A DNA stretch of 47,986 bases from Bacteroidetes/Chlorobi group bacterium MS-B_bin-24 (GTDB taxonomy: Bacteria; Bacteroidota; Ignavibacteria; Kapaibacteriales; UBA2268), in the NCBI GenBank assembly GCA_003731685.1, contig RCNO01000017.1, positions 2,870 to 50,855 on the forward strand, written 5' to 3'. How positions within the stretch are numbered: position 1 is the stretch's first letter; each line of letters begins with the position of its first letter. The translations under genes and the position numbers were made by a program. Of the stretch, positions 27,627 through 35,390 are shown in pieces. The notes beneath the pieces were generated by a model, which ran no database searches, had not been told where the DNA came from, and saw nothing but the letters and a program-made list of their open reading frames with translations.

Positions 27627-28172
27627 ATGGTGTTAGTTATTATTCTTTTTGTTTTTCTTTTGAATAATTGCGGTGGTACAATGGAAAATAAACTCTCGAA
27701 GGCATACTTTGCAGGCGGATGTTTCTGGGGCGTTGAACATCTTTTTAAAGAATTAGATGGGGTTGTCGAAACAACTGTTGGCTATTCTGGCGGGAAGACT
27801 GAAAATCCTACTTACGAAGAGGTTTGTACCGATACCACGGGGCACGCCGAGACTGTCGAAGTGATATTCGACCCAACGAAGATTTCCTACGAGGAGTTGG
27901 CTCGCTTCTTTTTCGAAATCCACGACCCAACGCAAGTCAATAGGCAAGGACCAGATGTTGGCACCCAGTACCGCTCGGTGATTTTTTATGTGGACGAAGA
28001 GCAAAAGAAGGTAGCAGAAAAACTTGTAAAAATCCTTGAGTCGAAAGGATTGTCTATTGCAACAGAAATCGTACCATTCGAAAAGTTTTGGAAAGCGGAA
28101 GAATACCATCAGGATTATTATTCCAAAACTGGCAAAGCCCCATACTGCCATTTCCGCCGAAAAATTTTTTAG
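27627..28172 (+). CDS. msrA: Peptide methionine-S-sulfoxide reductase MsrA, possibly lipid-anchored
   Basis: A 181-residue enzyme that reduces methionine S-sulfoxide in proteins. The catalytic GCFWGVEH is at about 32-39. [26 protein letters not shown] and [22 protein letters not shown] complete the family core, with no MsrB domain. In front is a short hydrophobic stretch ending [15 protein letters not shown], which looks like a lipoprotein signal with lipobox Cys. The enzyme may therefore act outside the cytoplasm. If translation began at the internal ATG ([10 protein letters not shown]), it would be cytoplasmic. It lies 6 bp after the LOG-family gene. Confidence 0.94.
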   Translation: MVLVIILFVFLLNNCGGTMENKLSKAYFAGGCFWGVEHLFKELDGVVETTVGYSGGKTENPTYEEVCTDTTGHAETVEVIFDPTKISYEELARFFFEIHDPTQVNRQGPDVGTQYRSVIFYVDEEQKKVAEKLVKILESKGLSIATEIVPFEKFWKAEEYHQDYYSKTGKAPYCHFRRKIF

Positions 28173-28239
28173 CCTTTGCACCAAGCCGATAGCCTCAAGT
28201 TGCTTCATAAAAATGGCTGAAGAAGTGGATGCTAGTGAA

Positions 28240-28272
28240 AGACATAAGATGTTTTCAAAAACATCTAATGTC
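28240..28272. repeat. Diverged hairpin family A copy
   Basis: AGACATAAGATGTTT pairs with AAACATCTAATGTC. One changed position is compensated (A-T for G-C), another is not. Confidence 0.7.
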
Positions 28273-28362
28273 AAAGTTTAATCCAATGCGTTTCAGCTCA
28301 AAAGTGCTTTGCAATGTGGTTTCTAAAAATATCAAAATTCAAAAGGATTACGCTTGTAGTCC

Positions 28363-28420
28363 CTGTGGTGCTCTGTGTTCTTTGAGTTTTTTCACCACAG
28401 AGGGCACAGAGGAACACAGA
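28363..28420. repeat. CTGTGGTG/CACAGAG inverted repeat
   Basis: CTGTGGTG and CACCACAG pair, and TCTGTGTTC and GAACACAGA pair, in crossing order. It resembles the CACAGAGG-type intergenic repeats often seen in bacterial genomes. Confidence 0.5.
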
Positions 28421-28490
28421 AATCGCATATCATTAGTTTCTTTTGAAAACATTTAACCAAGCTTGCATCTTTTTGATGCGACCATCCGAA

Positions 28491-28515
28491 ATCGGATTTT
28501 TGCGAAAAATCCGAT
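28491..28515. repeat. Diverged hairpin family A copy with compensatory change
   Basis: ATCGGATTTTT and AAAAATCCGAT flank a GCG loop. Relative to the consensus, G in the left arm became T and the paired C became A, so pairing is kept. Confidence 0.65.
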
Positions 28516-28570
28516 ATCTCGCATAAGTGAACAAGATTTTTTTTCTTCCCCAGCGCTGGCTACAATCATA

Positions 28571-28604
28571 AAAAACCTTCCGAAGATTTCGTTCCTTCGG
28601 AAGG
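28571..28604 (-). terminator. Intrinsic terminator of the carbamoyl-phosphate/ornithine cluster
   Basis: On the minus strand CCTTCCGAAG, an 8-9-nt loop and CTTCGGAAGG are followed by TTTTTT. It lies about 47 bp after the stop of the CPGS-like gene, the last gene of the cluster. Confidence 0.85.
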
Positions 28605-28651
28605 TTGATTTGATAACTGTCCTGAGTAATTAAAACTCAAAATAGAAAATC

Positions 28652-29974
28652 TTATCGTTTTAGGAATTCGGAGATAATTTCTTGCAAGTTTGGCGAGCCA
28701 ATCTCTGCTAATTCGTAATAAACTCGGGTCGAAGGTTTGTTAATTTTGATAAATCGATTTAAGTTAATCGGGGTTCCAATCACAATGGCATCGCATTCTG
28801 TTCGGTTGATTGTGGCTTCGAGGTCAGCCATCTGTTGTTTCCCGTAGCCCATTGCTGGAAGCAGAGAGCCAATTTCGGGATATTTCTCGAAAGTATCAAT
28901 TAGCGAACCTACAAGGTACGGTCGCGGGTCAACAAGTTCGCTTGCTCCGTAACGGCGAGCCGCCACAACACCGGCACCAATAGTCATCTCTCCGTGAGTT
29001 AAGGTCGGTCCGTCTTCGATTGCAAGCACTCGTTTCCCGCGAATAATTTCGGGATTTTCGACCATAATTGCCGAAGCAGCAAACACCACTTTCGCTTTGG
29101 GATTGTATTCCCTTATGTTGTCCAAAACATATTCAACATCCTCGGGATATGCAGAGTCAATTTTATTAATTACAATGACATCCGCCATTCGGAAATTGAC
29201 TTCGCCGGGATAGTATGAAATTTCGTGTCCTGGACGAAGCGGGTCGACAACTACTATGGACAAATCGGGTTGGATAAATGGCATATCGTTGTTTCCGCCG
29301 TCCCAGACAACGACATCGGCTTCTTGTTCGGCTTGACGAAGGATAGCCTCGTAATCCACACCAGCATAGATTACACTGCCCATTGCAATATGGGGTTCGT
29401 ATTCTTCCATCTCCTCGATGGTGCAGTTGTAACGATGCAGGTCTTCGATGGTTGCAAAGCGTTGAACTCTTTGTGCTTCTAAATCGCCGTAGGGCATAGG
29501 ATGTCGAATTGAAACCACTTTTAGGTTTGCATCTCGTAAAATCTTAACAACTCGACGGGTGGTTTGGCTTTTCCCGCAACCAGTGCGTACAGCCGTTATC
29601 GAAATAACCGGCTTCGATGATTTCAGCATTGTTTGCTTGGAACCGAGCATCGAAAATTTGGCGCCAGCCTTTAATACACGCGAACCAATATGCATAACCG
29701 TATCGTACGATAAGTCGCTGTAAGAAAGCACGCACTCGTCGATTTTGTACTTTTCGATTAACTCTTCTAAATCATTCTCGGAATAAATTGGAATGCCGTT
29801 CGGGTAAAGTTCCCCTGCGAGAGAGGCTGGATATAGTCGCCCCTCGATGTTTGGAATTTGCGCAGCGGTAAATCCAACTACTTCATATTCCGGTTTGTTC
29901 TTAAAAAATACATTGAAGTTGTGGAAATCGCGTCCAGCAGCTCCAAGTATTAAAACTCTTGTCCTTTGTTCCAT
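28652..29974 (-). CDS. Cyclic 2,3-diphosphoglycerate synthetase-like P-loop GTPase
   Basis: A 440-residue protein like archaeal cyclic 2,3-diphosphoglycerate synthetase. The bacterial members have no established role that I know of. An N-terminal Rossmann segment (VLILGAAGRDFHNFN) covers about 1-115. The P-loop is TAVRTGCGKSQTTR (about 127-140), and VVWDGGNNDMPF, VVDPLRPGHE and a VINKID base-specificity motif follow, as in SIMIBI-class GTPases. It is the last gene of the OTC-carbamate kinase-ATC-OAT-GH3 series, with 13 bp to the GH3 gene. That placement suggests a link to carbamoyl-phosphate or amino-acid metabolism. Real cyclic-DPG synthesis in this organism would be surprising. Confidence 0.8.
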   Translation of the reverse strand: MEQRTRVLILGAAGRDFHNFNVFFKNKPEYEVVGFTAAQIPNIEGRLYPASLAGELYPNGIPIYSENDLEELIEKYKIDECVLSYSDLSYDTVMHIGSRVLKAGAKFSMLGSKQTMLKSSKPVISITAVRTGCGKSQTTRRVVKILRDANLKVVSIRHPMPYGDLEAQRVQRFATIEDLHRYNCTIEEMEEYEPHIAMGSVIYAGVDYEAILRQAEQEADVVVWDGGNNDMPFIQPDLSIVVVDPLRPGHEISYYPGEVNFRMADVIVINKIDSAYPEDVEYVLDNIREYNPKAKVVFAASAIMVENPEIIRGKRVLAIEDGPTLTHGEMTIGAGVVAARRYGASELVDPRPYLVGSLIDTFEKYPEIGSLLPAMGYGKQQMADLEATINRTECDAIVIGTPINLNRFIKINKPSTRVYYELAEIGSPNLQEIISEFLKR

Positions 29975-29987
29975 AACTCTTCTACAA

Positions 29988-31037
29988 TTAGTTTAACATA
30001 ATTTGATTTTTATAATACATAATTCGCTCGAAAGAATTGTTAATCCTTTCAATTGAGATTTTATTTTGCTTTATTAGTTCCAAAACAATCTTAATAAATT
30101 TTTGGGGCAAATCTTCGGAATAATCGATTTGATTTGCAAAAAGGAGAATGTCGTTGCCTGCGAGCAAGGCAAGTTCAACTGCTTCCTCGAATGAAAAGTT
30201 ATTCGATATGGATTTCAACTGCAAATCATCGGTGAACACCAGACCGCCAAAGCCTATTTGCTTGCGTAAAATCTCCTCTATCCAAATGTGAGACAGCGAT
30301 GCAGGAAAGTTTGGGTCGAAATTTTTGTTGTAAATATGCCCCACCATAACACCGTTCAAAATTGCATCCCTATTCAAAATCTCATAAGGTTTAAGCTCCA
30401 ACGCACGCCAAGTATTCGTGACATCTGTCCAATCGAAATGCGAATCCTGTTGCGAAGAACCGTGACCCGGAAAATGCTTGGCAACCGAAATTACATTGAA
30501 TTCCTTGTGTGCCTCGATAAAATTTCGTGCAAATTTTGCAACTTCCATCGGGTCGGCAGAAAAGCAACGGTTGTTTTGCACAACAACTTTGTTTTCGGGA
30601 TTGATTGCTAAATCGACAACGGGAGCAAAATTCACATTTATTCCCACATTGTGTAGTGCTTCGGCAATTTTAGAGAAAACAATCTTTGCAGTTTTTTCAT
30701 CATTAATTTGCCCTAATTCTGCGTGCGATGGATAATCTTCGAAACCATTACGGGAGTTCAGGCGCGAAACTTTCCCTCCTTCTTGGTCAATTGCGATAAA
30801 CAGCGGGATTTTCGATGCAGCCGATAAATCTTTGGTAAGTTTTTTAAGTTGTTCTGGGTTTTGTATGTTTCTAATTGAATTGGTTGCAAAGTCCTTTTCG
30901 AATAGAATCACACCACCAAGCAAACCATTTTCGAGATAGTCTTCGAGCCAGCGGCAGTCTTTCAATTCGGTTCCGCGAAAACCTATCATCAGCAATTGAC
31001 AAATTTTTTGCTCCAATGTCAAAGAGTTTGTGAACAT
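29988..31037 (-). CDS. nagZ: Glycoside hydrolase family 3 (NagZ-like beta-N-acetylhexosaminidase)
   Basis: A 349-residue single-domain GH3 enzyme, the size of NagZ, which trims N-acetylglucosamine from cell-wall muropeptides in the cytoplasm. It has IDQEGGKVSRL, VNFAPVVDLA, the NagZ-type KHFPGHGSSQQDSH (His-Asp pair) and GGLVFTDDLQLKSI with the nucleophile Asp. No signal peptide is visible, fitting a cytoplasmic location. It sits in an operon with amino-acid genes, separated by only 2 bp from ornithine aminotransferase, and no functional link is evident. Confidence 0.9.
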   Translation of the reverse strand: MFTNSLTLEQKICQLLMIGFRGTELKDCRWLEDYLENGLLGGVILFEKDFATNSIRNIQNPEQLKKLTKDLSAASKIPLFIAIDQEGGKVSRLNSRNGFEDYPSHAELGQINDEKTAKIVFSKIAEALHNVGINVNFAPVVDLAINPENKVVVQNNRCFSADPMEVAKFARNFIEAHKEFNVISVAKHFPGHGSSQQDSHFDWTDVTNTWRALELKPYEILNRDAILNGVMVGHIYNKNFDPNFPASLSHIWIEEILRKQIGFGGLVFTDDLQLKSISNNFSFEEAVELALLAGNDILLFANQIDYSEDLPQKFIKIVLELIKQNKISIERINNSFERIMYYKNQIMLN

Positions 31038-31039
31038 AA

Positions 31040-32236
31040 TTACTCAAAAGATTTGATGACCTTTTCAATACGCTCCAAAGCCCAATCAATTTCTTCTTTG
31101 GTAATAATCAATGGTGGTGCAAATCGAATGACGTGGTCGTGTGTTTCTTTGCAAAGTATTCCCTCGTCTTTCAATCTTTCGCAATATGGTCGCGCAGGTC
31201 CATCGAGTTCAACACCAATCCACAAGCCTTTGCCTCGAACTTCGACAATGTGTTTGCTTTTAATTTGCTTCAATTTCCCTAAAAAATATTCACCCATTCG
31301 AGCAGAGTTTTCAATCATATTCTCTTCGATAAGCACAGAAAGAGATTCTCGAGCAACGCGAGCGGCAAGAGGATTCCCACCGAAAGTCGAGCCGTGGTCG
31401 CCGGGTTTAAAAACACCTAAAACCTCTTTGCTACCCAAAACAGCGGAAACAGGATAGAATCCACCCGAAAGTGCTTTACCAATAATTACCAAATCGGGAT
31501 GCACGCCTTCGTATTCATATGCAAAAAGTTTTCCACTACGTCCCAATCCACTTTGAATTTCATCGCAAATGAAAAGCACATTGTTCTTCCGGCAAATCTC
31601 TTCGGCTTGGCGAAGGTATCCCTCGGGCGGAACGATAATCCCAGCTTCCCCTTGAATTGGTTCAACCAAAAAAGCAGCGGTGTTCTCGTTTATTTTCGAC
31701 TTTAAATCCTCGATATCACCATATTTGACAATTTGAAAGCCCGGGGTAAAAGGTCCAAAACCATCCCGATATTGCGGTTCAGTCGAAAAACTAATTATCG
31801 TTGTGGTTCTGCCGTGGAAATTATTTTCGCAGGCAATGATTTCTGCTTTGTTTTCGGGAATTCCTTTAACCTTGTAGCCCCATTTCCTTGCTGCTTTGAT
31901 TGCAGTTTCGACTGCCTCGGCGCCGGAATTCATTGGCAAAGCCATATCGTAGCCAGTCAAGTCGTGCAATAATTTGTAGAGCAAGGGAAGTTGGTCGTTT
32001 CGAAATGCTCGGCTTGTAAGCGTAACTTTTGTGGCTTGCTCGACAAAAGCTTTCAAAATCCTTGGATGACAATGCCCTTGGTTCACTGCTGAATAAGCAG
32101 CAAGACAATCCAGATAGCGTTTGCCTTCGACATCGTAAACCCAGCAGCCTTCGGCTCGTGTTATTACAACATCGAGAGGATGGTAATTGTGGGCTCCGTA
32201 TTGATTTTCCAATTCAATATAATCCTGTGTTCTCAT
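31040..32236 (-). CDS. rocD: Ornithine--oxo-acid aminotransferase
   Basis: A 398-residue PLP enzyme (class III aminotransferase) moving the delta-amino group of ornithine to 2-oxoglutarate, giving glutamate semialdehyde. [55 protein letters not shown] and the PLP lysine in [17 protein letters not shown] are all present. The Tyr/Gly pattern ([14 protein letters not shown]) is that of ornithine rather than acetylornithine aminotransferases. The product is the substrate of RocA at 5.3-6.9 kb. Transcribed after pyrB with a short gap. Confidence 0.93.
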   Translation of the reverse strand: MRTQDYIELENQYGAHNYHPLDVVITRAEGCWVYDVEGKRYLDCLAAYSAVNQGHCHPRILKAFVEQATKVTLTSRAFRNDQLPLLYKLLHDLTGYDMALPMNSGAEAVETAIKAARKWGYKVKGIPENKAEIIACENNFHGRTTTIISFSTEPQYRDGFGPFTPGFQIVKYGDIEDLKSKINENTAAFLVEPIQGEAGIIVPPEGYLRQAEEICRKNNVLFICDEIQSGLGRSGKLFAYEYEGVHPDLVIIGKALSGGFYPVSAVLGSKEVLGVFKPGDHGSTFGGNPLAARVARESLSVLIEENMIENSARMGEYFLGKLKQIKSKHIVEVRGKGLWIGVELDGPARPYCERLKDEGILCKETHDHVIRFAPPLIITKEEIDWALERIEKVIKSFE

Positions 32237-32256
32237 TTTAACTCCTTTATTGAATT

Positions 32257-33174
32257 TTAATCATTATCGAGAAGAAGTGTAATCAAAGCCATACGAACGA
32301 ACAACCCATTTTCAGCCTGACGGAAATAAGCTGCGCGTGGGTCGGAATCGACATCACGGCTGATTTCAACCGACCGCGGCAACGGGTGCATAATTATTGA
32401 ATTCTCCTTCATTTTTCTCAAAACATTTGGGGTAATATTGTAAATGCTCAAATCGATATTTTTGTTCTGCAACCTTTCGATGTCGATTCGAGTTTGATAA
32501 ACAACATCAACTTCGGAAATCACTTTATCGACAGAATCCAAAAGCTCATAGGCAACTTTCTTTTCTTCGAGATGTTCAAGAATATCGGGCTTGATTTGAA
32601 GCTCAGGCGGAGCGATAAAATACAATTTCGTCCTTTCGAATTTGCTGAGCAAATAGGCAAGGGAGCGTGCTGTTCTGCCTTTGTCCAAAGCACCGATGAG
32701 AGCAACTTTTAAGCCATCGAGAGTTCCAAGTTCGTTATAAATTGTGTATAAATCCAATAATGCTTGGGTTGGATGTTGACCGCCGGAACCATCACCAGCG
32801 TTGATTATAGGCACTTTCGAGACTTGGGCTGCACGGGCGGCTCCGCCCTCTTCGTGGTGGCGAAGTACAATCAGATCGCAGTAGTTGCCAATAATGCGAA
32901 TTGTGTCCTCGAGCCTTTCCCCCTTGATTTCGGAAGAGAACTCGCGGGCTTGTTCAGTCGAAAGTACCTTTCCCCCCAGTCGAAGCATTGCCGATTCGAA
33001 GGAAAACCGTGTTCTTGTCGATGGAGCATAAAAAAGCGAAGCCATAATGTATCGTTCATAATCCCGAGTACCACCACGCCGAACAATTTTTTCCATCTGG
33101 CGAGTTCGTTTAAAAAGTTCCCAAATTAAAGGCACCGTAAACTGTTGCGATTGAATAATGTGTTCAATTTTCAT
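32257..33174 (-). CDS. pyrB: Aspartate carbamoyltransferase catalytic subunit
   Basis: A 305-residue enzyme that joins carbamoyl phosphate to aspartate, the first committed step of pyrimidine synthesis. The carbamoyl-phosphate motif is [12 protein letters not shown] (about 55), followed by the [19 protein letters not shown] segment and [24 protein letters not shown]. These identify ATC rather than OTC. No pyrI regulatory subunit or dihydroorotase (pyrC) is beside it. It lies between carbamate kinase and ornithine aminotransferase, which is unusual, since the neighbours produce or use carbamoyl phosphate in other pathways. Confidence 0.95.
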   Translation of the reverse strand: MKIEHIIQSQQFTVPLIWELFKRTRQMEKIVRRGGTRDYERYIMASLFYAPSTRTRFSFESAMLRLGGKVLSTEQAREFSSEIKGERLEDTIRIIGNYCDLIVLRHHEEGGAARAAQVSKVPIINAGDGSGGQHPTQALLDLYTIYNELGTLDGLKVALIGALDKGRTARSLAYLLSKFERTKLYFIAPPELQIKPDILEHLEEKKVAYELLDSVDKVISEVDVVYQTRIDIERLQNKNIDLSIYNITPNVLRKMKENSIIMHPLPRSVEISRDVDSDPRAAYFRQAENGLFVRMALITLLLDND

Positions 33175-33188
33175 AATTTAACCTCGAT

Positions 33189-34136
33189 TTATGGCAAAAT
33201 CTGTGTTCCTGCTTTTCCTTCGAGTGCTTCCTCGATGAATTCATACGATGTAATGATAACCTTCTTTCCGCCATTCCTTAAGTATTTGATTGCAGATTGA
33301 ATTTTGGGTCCCATACTTCCAGCGGGGAAATGCCCTTCGTTGTAATATTTTTCAGCCTCATCGGACGAAATGACTGTCAATGGTTTTTGATTAGGCTTTT
33401 TGTAATTTAAATACACATAGTCTGTTGCTGTACTAATCAAAAACAAATCAACATTAAGTTTATTGGCTAAAAGAGCCGAGGAGCGGTCCTTGTCGATTAC
33501 AGCTTCGACCCCAAAAATTTGAGAATCTTGGAAATAAACGGGAATACCGCCTCCACCCAAAGCGATAGTAATAATTCCACAACCAAGGAGATGGCGGATA
33601 ACTTCGATTTCGACGATATCGAGAGGCTCGGGCGATGGTACCACTCTTCGCCATCCACGATTTGCATCTTCGACTATATTCCAACCTAATTTTTTCTTTC
33701 GCTCTTCGGCAGTCTTCCTGTCGTAAAATGGTCCAATCGGTTTAGTTGGATTTTGAAACGCGGGGTCCGCGGGGTCGACTACAACCATCGTCGGTACAAC
33801 CGTCACGGGATTATCGAGATTTTGTTTCTTTAGCTCTTGATAAAAAGCTTTCTGCAAGAGATAACCAATCTCGCTTTGCGTTGTAGCAACACACATATCC
33901 AAAGTATGGGTGTAAACTTCGCTCGAGGCACGCTCGGAACGAATCAAAGCAGCACCCACTTGTGGACCGTTCCCGTGAGTTATAACAACCTTCCATCCAT
34001 TCTTAACCATTTTAACAATGTTTTTTGCCGTCTCGACAGAATTTTGGAACTGCTCGTCCAATGTTCCGCGTTCGCCGGTCTTGATTAAAGAATTTCCGCC
34101 AATAGCAACTAACGCAGTTTTGTTCTCGTTCATCAT
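33189..34136 (-). CDS. arcC: Carbamate kinase
   Basis: A 315-residue kinase of the amino-acid-kinase fold that forms ATP from carbamoyl phosphate and ADP, releasing carbamate. ALVAIGGNSLI, VITHGNGPQVGAAL, IALGGGGIPV and AVIDKDRSSALLANKLN match ArcC well. It begins 1 bp after the OTC stop, so the two are tightly coupled, as in arginine and citrulline fermentation. No arginine deiminase (arcA) is in the window. The direction could be reversed in some thermophiles, where carbamate kinase makes carbamoyl phosphate. Confidence 0.95.
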   Translation of the reverse strand: MMNENKTALVAIGGNSLIKTGERGTLDEQFQNSVETAKNIVKMVKNGWKVVITHGNGPQVGAALIRSERASSEVYTHTLDMCVATTQSEIGYLLQKAFYQELKKQNLDNPVTVVPTMVVVDPADPAFQNPTKPIGPFYDRKTAEERKKKLGWNIVEDANRGWRRVVPSPEPLDIVEIEVIRHLLGCGIITIALGGGGIPVYFQDSQIFGVEAVIDKDRSSALLANKLNVDLFLISTATDYVYLNYKKPNQKPLTVISSDEAEKYYNEGHFPAGSMGPKIQSAIKYLRNGGKKVIITSYEFIEEALEGKAGTQILP

Positions 34137-34137
34137 T

Positions 34138-35058
34138 TTATTTATTTTTCATAAGTTCATACATAATAGCCTTTTGCACGTGCAAGCGATTCTCTGCTTC
34201 TTGGAACACAACCGAATTTGGGGAATCAATCACATCGTCGGTAACTTCTTCGCCGCGATGAGCAGGCAAGCAATGCATAAAAATAGCATCGGGCTTTGCA
34301 TAAGCAAACAATTTTGCATTCACTTGATAAGGTGCAAAAATCTTCTTCCGTTTCTCGGCTTCTGCTTCTTGTCCCATCGAAGCCCAAACATCGGTATAAA
34401 CAACATCTGCGTCGCGAACTGCTTCGACGGGGTCGTTCGTTACCTCAATTTTGGCTCCGGTGGCTTTCCCCGCCTCGGTTGCGTTGAAATATGCTTTCAA
34501 ATTTGGCTCAAATCCCGGTGGGGTGGCAACAACAATGTGGGCACCTAATCTCCCAGCTGCGGACATCAATGAATGGGCTACATTGTTTCCATCGCCGACA
34601 TAAACGATTTTTAATCCTTTTATCGTTCCTTTAACTTCAAGGATTGTAAAGTAATCGGCCATTGCTTGGCAGGGATGGGCAAAATCGGTCAAGCCATTGA
34701 TAACTGGGATCCTTGCGTAGCGAGCCATATTTTCGACAATATCGTGCCCGAATGTTCTCACCATAATTCCGTCGACCATTCGCTCTAAATTTTTGGCAAC
34801 ATCGAAGACCGACTCACGCTTCCCAAGATTGATTTCCGCAGGCGAAAGGTAAATGGAGAACCCGCCCAACTGCTGAATCCCAACGTCGAAAGTGGTTCGA
34901 GTTCGCAACGAAGGCTTTTCGAAAATCAAAGCCAGCGTTTTGTAGCGAAGCGCCTCGTAGTAATCCGATGGCTTTTCTTTCATTTTCTTCGCTAAATCGA
35001 AAATGCCAAGAATTTCTTCGGTCGTAAAATCCGTTACTTCGAAAAAATCTTTTTTCAT
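34138..35058 (-). CDS. argF: Ornithine carbamoyltransferase
   Basis: A 306-residue enzyme interconverting ornithine plus carbamoyl phosphate and citrulline. The carbamoyl-phosphate site is SLRTRTTFDVGI. The ornithine-specific DVWASMGQE loop and HCLPAHRGEEVTDDVID are diagnostic of OTC. It leads the six-gene cluster. With carbamate kinase next to it, the enzyme may be catabolic (arcB role), but sequence alone does not decide between biosynthetic and catabolic use. Confidence 0.95.
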   Translation of the reverse strand: MKKDFFEVTDFTTEEILGIFDLAKKMKEKPSDYYEALRYKTLALIFEKPSLRTRTTFDVGIQQLGGFSIYLSPAEINLGKRESVFDVAKNLERMVDGIMVRTFGHDIVENMARYARIPVINGLTDFAHPCQAMADYFTILEVKGTIKGLKIVYVGDGNNVAHSLMSAAGRLGAHIVVATPPGFEPNLKAYFNATEAGKATGAKIEVTNDPVEAVRDADVVYTDVWASMGQEAEAEKRKKIFAPYQVNAKLFAYAKPDAIFMHCLPAHRGEEVTDDVIDSPNSVVFQEAENRLHVQKAIMYELMKNK

Positions 35059-35390
35059 AATTAACCTAATTAGTTAAACAAAATAAAATAAATAGAGGGA
35101 AAAAACAAAAGGGGTTAAATCGGGGCGTCGGTGGTATAATGCTTAAATAGAATTATCTTTAATGCACGTGTTTTGGGAAGGCGATACCAACGAAGCAGGT
35201 TTGCCTTCTTTTGAAGGAAATGCTCTTTCCCGTGCAAAAGTTTTTTCATATTTGTCAAGAATAAAAAAACAAAATTACTAATTCTTTTGAAAATAAAGAA
35301 ATTATTCGAACAAAGAGTTTCGTTTGTTGTAAATAAAAAAGCGGGGATACATTTCTTTCCAATGTATCCCCGCCGTTGAATAATTCAGTT
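35059..35390. other. Intergenic region with one tiny ORF and the efflux-operon terminator
   Basis: It should contain the promoter of the OTC cluster. A 39-codon plus-strand ORF (35162-35281, starting MHVFWEGDTNEAG) is too short for the track and has no ribosome site, so it is probably chance. No family A or B repeat is present here. Confidence 0.4.
35334..35373 (-). terminator. Strong intrinsic terminator of the RND efflux operon
   Basis: On the minus strand GCGGGGATACATT, a 7-nt loop and AATGTATCCCCGC (13 bp, GC-rich) are followed by a run of T. It starts 18 bp after the efflux-pump stop codon. Confidence 0.93.

Larger units (their letters stand above)
28173..28651. other. 479-bp convergent intergenic region with degenerate hairpins
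   Basis: Contains two diverged family A copies (28240-28272, 28491-28515), a CTGTGGTG-type inverted repeat (28363-28420), a small GCATC-ttttt-GATGC hairpin at about 28464-28479, and the terminator of the next operon. No gene was seen. Confidence 0.6.

Noticed and set aside
35162-35281. 39-codon ORF in the OTC-efflux gap
   Set aside because: No ribosome site or known family; kept only as a note in the intergenic entry.
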